A program made the translations under genes and the position numbers. Source: Cryphonectria parasitica EP155 (Eukaryota > Ascomycota > Sordariomycetes > Diaporthales > Cryphonectriaceae). From it: a stretch of DNA of 64,000 nt. The DNA lies in the NCBI RefSeq assembly GCF_011745365.1, contig NW_024468913.1:2604001-2668000 (forward strand). Reading direction: 5' to 3'. The notes under the pieces were generated by a model. That model saw only the letters and a list, made by a program, of their open reading frames with translations. It was not told the DNA's origin and did no database searches. The first letter of the stretch is position 1. Each line of letters begins with the position of its first letter. Of the stretch, positions 59,001-64,000 are shown in pieces.

Positions 59001-62000
59001 ACCATAACTGACCCCACTCGGCCGAATGTTAAGCACACCCCCTCCCTGAGAAAAAAAGCAAGTGGGCCTTCATGGTTATCAACGGCTCCGCAAGACAACA
59101 TCTCAGTGGCGGTCGGCTGGCCATGAGGGTGGACAAGACAGATACGGAAGTGCTCATTTAGTCGGTGCTTCCCCAAAGGCGGCCTCACATGATGAAGATT
59201 GGGGACCGCAAGACCAATGAATCCATCAGGGCTGTGTTGGATGGTTGAATGGCCGACAAGATACTGGCCTTGTTGCGATGCTGAATGGCAGAGCCTGTTC
59301 TATGAGAATCCACCTCTCTGCCACGGGTGCGGACCGAATCAGGATGCTTACAGGACGGCTGGCTCGCTTGCGCTTAAGAGCTGAGGCGGTCATTGTTGAG
59401 AGCTCAGATTTGGCCGCACTTAAACAGCCACCAGAGTCGAGGTAGCGCGGCCCACAAAGGGTTTGTCCTTCGGTTCCCTCGGCGCCGGCCACTGTTCGGC
59501 TATTAGCAGGATGTTGGTTCTTATCAGAAATGACATTTCAGAATGCTGAAAATGGCCGACATCACGGCCTTTTTCATCCTAGATTGAAATGAGTAGTATA
59601 GCAAGGTGAGCATGGCGATGGCGAATCATGTGGGTACAGTCCCGATGCTCAAGTGCCGGCGCACAGGAAAAGGTGAAATTGATTGTCGGTGCCAATTTGT
59701 TGTGTGGCGGAGTGATCCCGTCCACTGCACCACATCATCTGCTGGCGGGGCCAGCATTGTGGCTGGAAGTGAGCCCCAACGGTGGCTGGGAGACTGTCCA
59801 TAAAAGTACTACGTCGTGTACCAGCCATAATGAACCATCTTGGAGGATTGACTCTCAGCTGGCTGGGTCTGCCCCTGCATATGCATTGTGAAGCTGTGGT
59901 GGGAAGATGGGGAAAATCGGCACATCGTTGAGATAGGAGAAAGAAGAGGGATCAGCCGCAGGCCCTAATCAATCGAGCTGCCTACATGAATCATGGCCCC
60001 TTGTGGCTGATCTTTCGATCCTTGCGTGAGACTCGGACCTCTTGGATTGGACAACGTTGGGGCTAGTCGTGCAGTTAAGGGCGACGGCGTAGAGCGGGAT
60101 CCTCCCCCTAATCAACACCGACGAGGTTGGTCCTGCAAGGCTGGCCCCTGGATACCACACCATACATCGACTATTGGCTGGTCAATGCAAGATGAGGTAT
60201 CATAGCGAGGAGAGGATGGAGACGCACCATTTCCTAAGAGGGTGAGAAATGTGTACCTCATCAAATGAAGCTGATGATACTCCATGAATCAGTATCGTGC
60301 AGCTCAGTTCGGGCCCTTGGAGAGATTGCCCATGTGGGCAGAAGCCTCTGAGGTAGGTACTGGTACTGGAAGCAGGAACGATACATGCGGCGTGCAGGCC
60401 ACGCACTCTTACCCTTGCCCCAGCCGTTTCTGACGTCTTGTGTGCCTCTCTGTCTCGGTTGTCTTCCGAAATCGGAGTAGCGTGGCTGGTCGAAGTGTGT
60501 TGCCAGTCTGCAGCCAGCACTGGGAACAGGTTGGGTCCTTCTCACGCAGGTAGGTGTCCTGGTCTGGGCAGCAACCTCCAAAGCCAGTCAGCCATGGCTG
60601 CCGCGAGAGAGAATCAACCATGTCGAGGAAGGAGCTATTTTGACGCGATCAGCTTCAACTCGGCGCTTGTTCTGCGGACCATGTCTCGCTGAACATGCGC
60701 AGACAAAAATAGCCCCGCGGATATCAAGCAGATGGGGTGCATCGACTCGATCGATGATGCGCGTGCGTGTGTGCAAGCGCTGAAGGCGGTTGAACAAACC
60801 ATCGTCAGAGCGGTATGCCAAATTTAGGTCATTTCATATGACAAAGCTCTATCGTTCGGCGCATGCAGTAAACGCTTTAGCTGTTGGCGCGCGCATCTAT
60901 CTTCCTCGATTTAGTGTCGCAGGGTCCGAAGCCTAGGATTCCCTCGCGGCGGCTATCGAGGACCTAGTACATACGCAGCAAGTAGAGCACGGGACGGTAC
61001 GATAAGATTTTCCCACCAGCTGGCCCCACATTGGCTCGCGGGCATGGGAGGGAGCACCCGAGGGGCCTACAGGGAGATGACTCCTTCTAGGCCTCAGGCC
61101 TTAGAGCCCCGGGGAAAGAGCAACTCAAAGTCAGGCAGCCCCCCTGCACTTGTCTACCCCTGCAACTAGCGTCCCCACCTCGAAGGCTCCTTCCCGTCTG
61201 ACAAGCCTGTATCGCATTTCGATTGGCTCTCATCACCGTTACATCGCTCCCTTTCCACTTGCTACTAATGCACGGCCCACCCTTCGTCACTTCAACGTCG
61301 TCGAATCAGCCAACAATTCACACATCTTGTTTTTGCAGAAAAAAGCTCGACAAATCCTGGACGGCACAGATTGCGACGTGACCACACCCTCCATAAGCTA
61401 GCTCTCGGGGTTGTGTGGCTTACAGTCAGCCAGGGGTGCAGATTACAGACTCGACTCGCTCCCCTGGACCTGCAGATCTTGTCCATTTGCCATTGGCACA
61501 ATGGAGTTGGTCGCATTGTCTTGGCTGGTCGAGGGACGAGGGACGGGACAGAAGCATGCGCATGGCATGGCATTGTCAATGCAATAGGGTTCCTCACCGG
61601 CCCGCGTCCCCTCAGCAGACCTCACTTACCACAGTCTTTTTCATGTCCTCAACTGTAAATTGCTTGCAGCAAGAGGGGGGGGACGTTGGACAGTCAGTTT
61701 CCCCTCTCGGTAACACTCGTCTTACCGGGCCACGAGCTCAATCCCTCCGCCCATGCTCACCCTTCAGCACCCAAAGGCCAGCTTGCGGGGTCTACACCGT
61801 ATCCCCTCCACGTGCCTATGTCTTAGGCATTACCGCCAGTTCACAACTTTCCCTAGACCTTCGGAAACAACTGTGCGGGAAAACATACGGAGACACATAC
61901 ATACACACTCCTCTGAGCGACAAGGAGATTTTACCATAGGGTATAGCCCCAGAATGGCCGTTCGATGGCTGGCTGGCTGGCTGGCTGTCCCCCAAGACCA

Positions 62001-64000
62001 CGCTACAGGGAGGCCGGTGGCATCTTATACAGTTACCCCCCCCCCCCCCGTCCCATCTTTCACTGGTTGTATCACACAAACTCATTTGCTGGCCAGTCGT
62101 TCGTGGCCGCCACGGTGCATAGGAGTCATTACAGCCATCAGCCACGTCAATCTGGTGTGGGAGGGTTACCCTCGACCTGCTTTTTGGCCAATCTTGTGCG
62201 GCACATCGTGTCATGGCCAGCGAGCACTTCCAAAGAGTTCGATCTGGGCCCGTTGATCAACATGGACCAACCCATAATGCGATTTCACAGACTGCTACGC
62301 CGGCGAAATGAACCTGCCGTGGTAGTGAGGCGTACCCCAAAAATCAAGGTGTCACTGCCAACGAAATCCTTCTCAGAAAGGCACAGCGCATGCTCCCTGC
62401 CTTGCCTGCAGACGACTCCACTTTGACGGATGCAACGAGAGCGGACAGCGGTATTCAACGTGAGCCGATCTGAATTCTCGGCTTAGGCTACTATAGTAAT
62501 GGTGCCTTGGGCCTTGAGTGGTATGGGCAGCTGCATCTGCAGCTGTGCGATGCCCAATTTAGGATGTGACCAGACCAGGTCCCATCACAACGCGAGATGA
62601 CAAAAGTGCGATCTTCGGACGAGACTCCAGTCAGACTAACCCCCTCCACGGCATGTTTCTCCGAAACAAACATTCAAGGGTTTGTAGCCACACAAGTGGT
62701 GGTGTGTGTGTGTGTGTCTCGACATTTACTGTCCCGTACACGTCTTGGCGTCCACTCGAGATCATGGACATTGTGTCGCTAGGGGGAAAGAAAAGAAACA
62801 ACAAAAACTCGACCAAGCGGGGTTTCAATATTAGACTTTCGGGAGTTTCCCGCTTCCACATCATCACTTTGCAAGAAAAGAAACATCGGCAACTTGGCTA
62901 TCACTAGCGGTCGCATGTCGCAATCCCGCCTGTCCTCGGCTAAGGTGCGATGTTCTCTACAATGGCACACAAGCAGCCATGTACTCAAACCGCACAGACG
63001 ACCCTCTGCGCAGGAAGCTCTGCTCTCCGGTTCCGCCCATCAGTGAGCCCATCTGTGAAGATCGGCACCGACCCCTGTGAGATCAGGCCTGCAGGATACC
63101 CAGAATGGACGGAGCTATCTAATACTATAGTACTGTCCCGCATGACCTCTGCATGCTGGAGGGTGGAGGTCCCGCCAATAGCCTCTGCACCTTGCCGTCA
63201 CCCCCTTCCAAGGGCTCTCCTCCCGTACTATCCATAGTACTATGTCTGCACGGAGCCCATGGCCCCCGGCCCTTGCAGTGCTACCAGAGCTCAACAATAG
63301 CTCTCTGTGGGTGGGTTACATGGTGGATCACACTTCCGAGTGAGACCCTCCGCGCGACCGCTCATTGGTACCTTTAGCGCAGTCTCCATTCCTACCTACT
63401 CTAGAGTGTGGACGAGGACGGGACAGCAGGTCGCGGCCCACCAATTACAGTACTGGAGGATACATGTATCCATTGCGGAGTTCTGCACCGACCTGCTCGT
63501 TGTGCGGTAGGGCGACATGCTGGGCAGACCAGAAGAAGACAAGCGTCGTTGTGTGCTGCTGGCAGTTCCAAAATTAGAAAACAAAGTCGACGGGGCGGAT
63601 CCAAGCAACAATTTTCGTGTGGCCTGGACATGTGGCCACGATATAAGGCTTTTGGTCCATCCGACATCTGGGCCTGTGATGTCTTCTTCTTCCTCTTATC
63701 CAAAAGGTTTAATGGTTCATTTTGGTGTCGTCCAGTCAAAGTCTTTCCCTCCTCTCTTAATATCCCCTCCTCTCCCCCTCCCCCACACGGTCCATCGATA
63801 CAGGTTCTATCTCGGCCATCCTATTCATCAGTCGTTTTCGATTTTCAAAATCACCCAGCAAGCAGGCCTTGCTCCCTAACCGGTCAATCATTTCGCAGGC
63901 GGACAAAATTCACCGGCAATAATTAATATTAGTCGTTTGGGGCTTGGACAAGATTGGGGCTGTTCATTCGGCACGCATTGCAACCCCCCCGGAAACATTC
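55165..64000. other. Gene-poor region of about 8.8 kb
   Basis: No protein gene, tRNA or rRNA could be supported on either strand up to the window edge. The left ~600 bp is probably the leader/promoter of the SAM-PH gene. It contains microsatellites (56019-56101), G or C homopolymers (56813-56823, 57849-57860, 62036-62049), a GGCT tetranucleotide run near 61963-61987 and a short tandem duplication of GAGAGTGCATT near 58218-58243. Small open frames are frequent but overlap each other in several registers and lack conserved motifs. It may be the extended upstream region of a gene beyond 64000, or contain non-coding RNAs. Confidence 0.45.
56019..56101. repeat. Compound (GA)n-(GT)n microsatellite
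   Basis: About 30 GA units (56019-56079) followed directly by about 9 GT units (56083-56101). It creates artificial RERERE and LSLSLS open frames in both strands. Confidence 0.95.

Overview
The window is nuclear DNA of a filamentous ascomycete (Pezizomycotina, most likely a Sordariomycete). The protein-coding genes carry short introns (13 of them within 56-103 nt, the longest 170 nt) with GTAAGT/GTATGT-type donors and CTGAC/CTAAC-like branch sites. The gene set is typical of filamentous fungi: a Zn(II)2Cys6 regulator, an RTA1-type membrane protein, an HsbA-like secreted protein, a Fot1/pogo transposon and a Shr3 chaperone. I resolved 20 confident or fairly confident protein genes, several only after working out splice junctions by hand, plus one transposon and two doubtful coding remnants. 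I found no tRNA, rRNA or CRISPR array.

Layout. 0.5-4.5 kb: THO3 (+; mRNA export) converging on RRN3 (-; RNA polymerase I initiation). 6.9-8.9 kb: RTA1-like seven-helix protein with a long low-complexity tail (+). 9.6-12.7 kb: six-exon Zn2Cys6 transcription factor (-). 16.3-17.4 kb: unknown Ser-rich protein (+). 18.4-19.8 kb: cystathionine gamma-synthase-like PLP enzyme (+). 20-25.4 kb: poorly coding, partly AT-rich tract with two possible gene remnants and the HsbA-like secreted protein (-). 25.45-27.3 kb: a complete Fot1/pogo element with perfect 55-bp inverted repeats, a TA target duplication and one in-frame stop in its transposase. 27.7-28.5 kb: membrane-anchored polysaccharide deacetylase (+). 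30.5-31.5 kb: protein with two CRIB-like motifs (-). 36.9-37.9 kb: beta-class-like GST (+), converging on PRP16 (-; splicing helicase). 41.5-45.4 kb: dense housekeeping block of PWP1 (+), a four-exon acylphosphatase with a 13-nt microexon (-) and a Tls1/HCA59 spliceosome-associated protein (+). 46.6-49.2 kb: two small Cys-containing proteins flanking a sedoheptulose/fructose-bisphosphatase-like gene (all +). 50.1-55.2 kb: SHR3 (+) converging on a SAM-PH protein (-). 55.2-64 kb: an almost 9-kb gene desert.

The genes do not form a pathway or biosynthetic cluster. Several housekeeping genes serve RNA metabolism (THO3, RRN3, PRP16, PWP1, Tls1), but they lie among unrelated genes, so this is probably coincidence. 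I found no clearly new system. The best leads are the acylphosphatase microexon, the nearly intact Fot1 copy with a single stop, the non-canonical metal motif in the deacetylase, the duplicated tail motif of the RTA1 protein, and a striking number of G/C homopolymer tracts confined to non-coding DNA.
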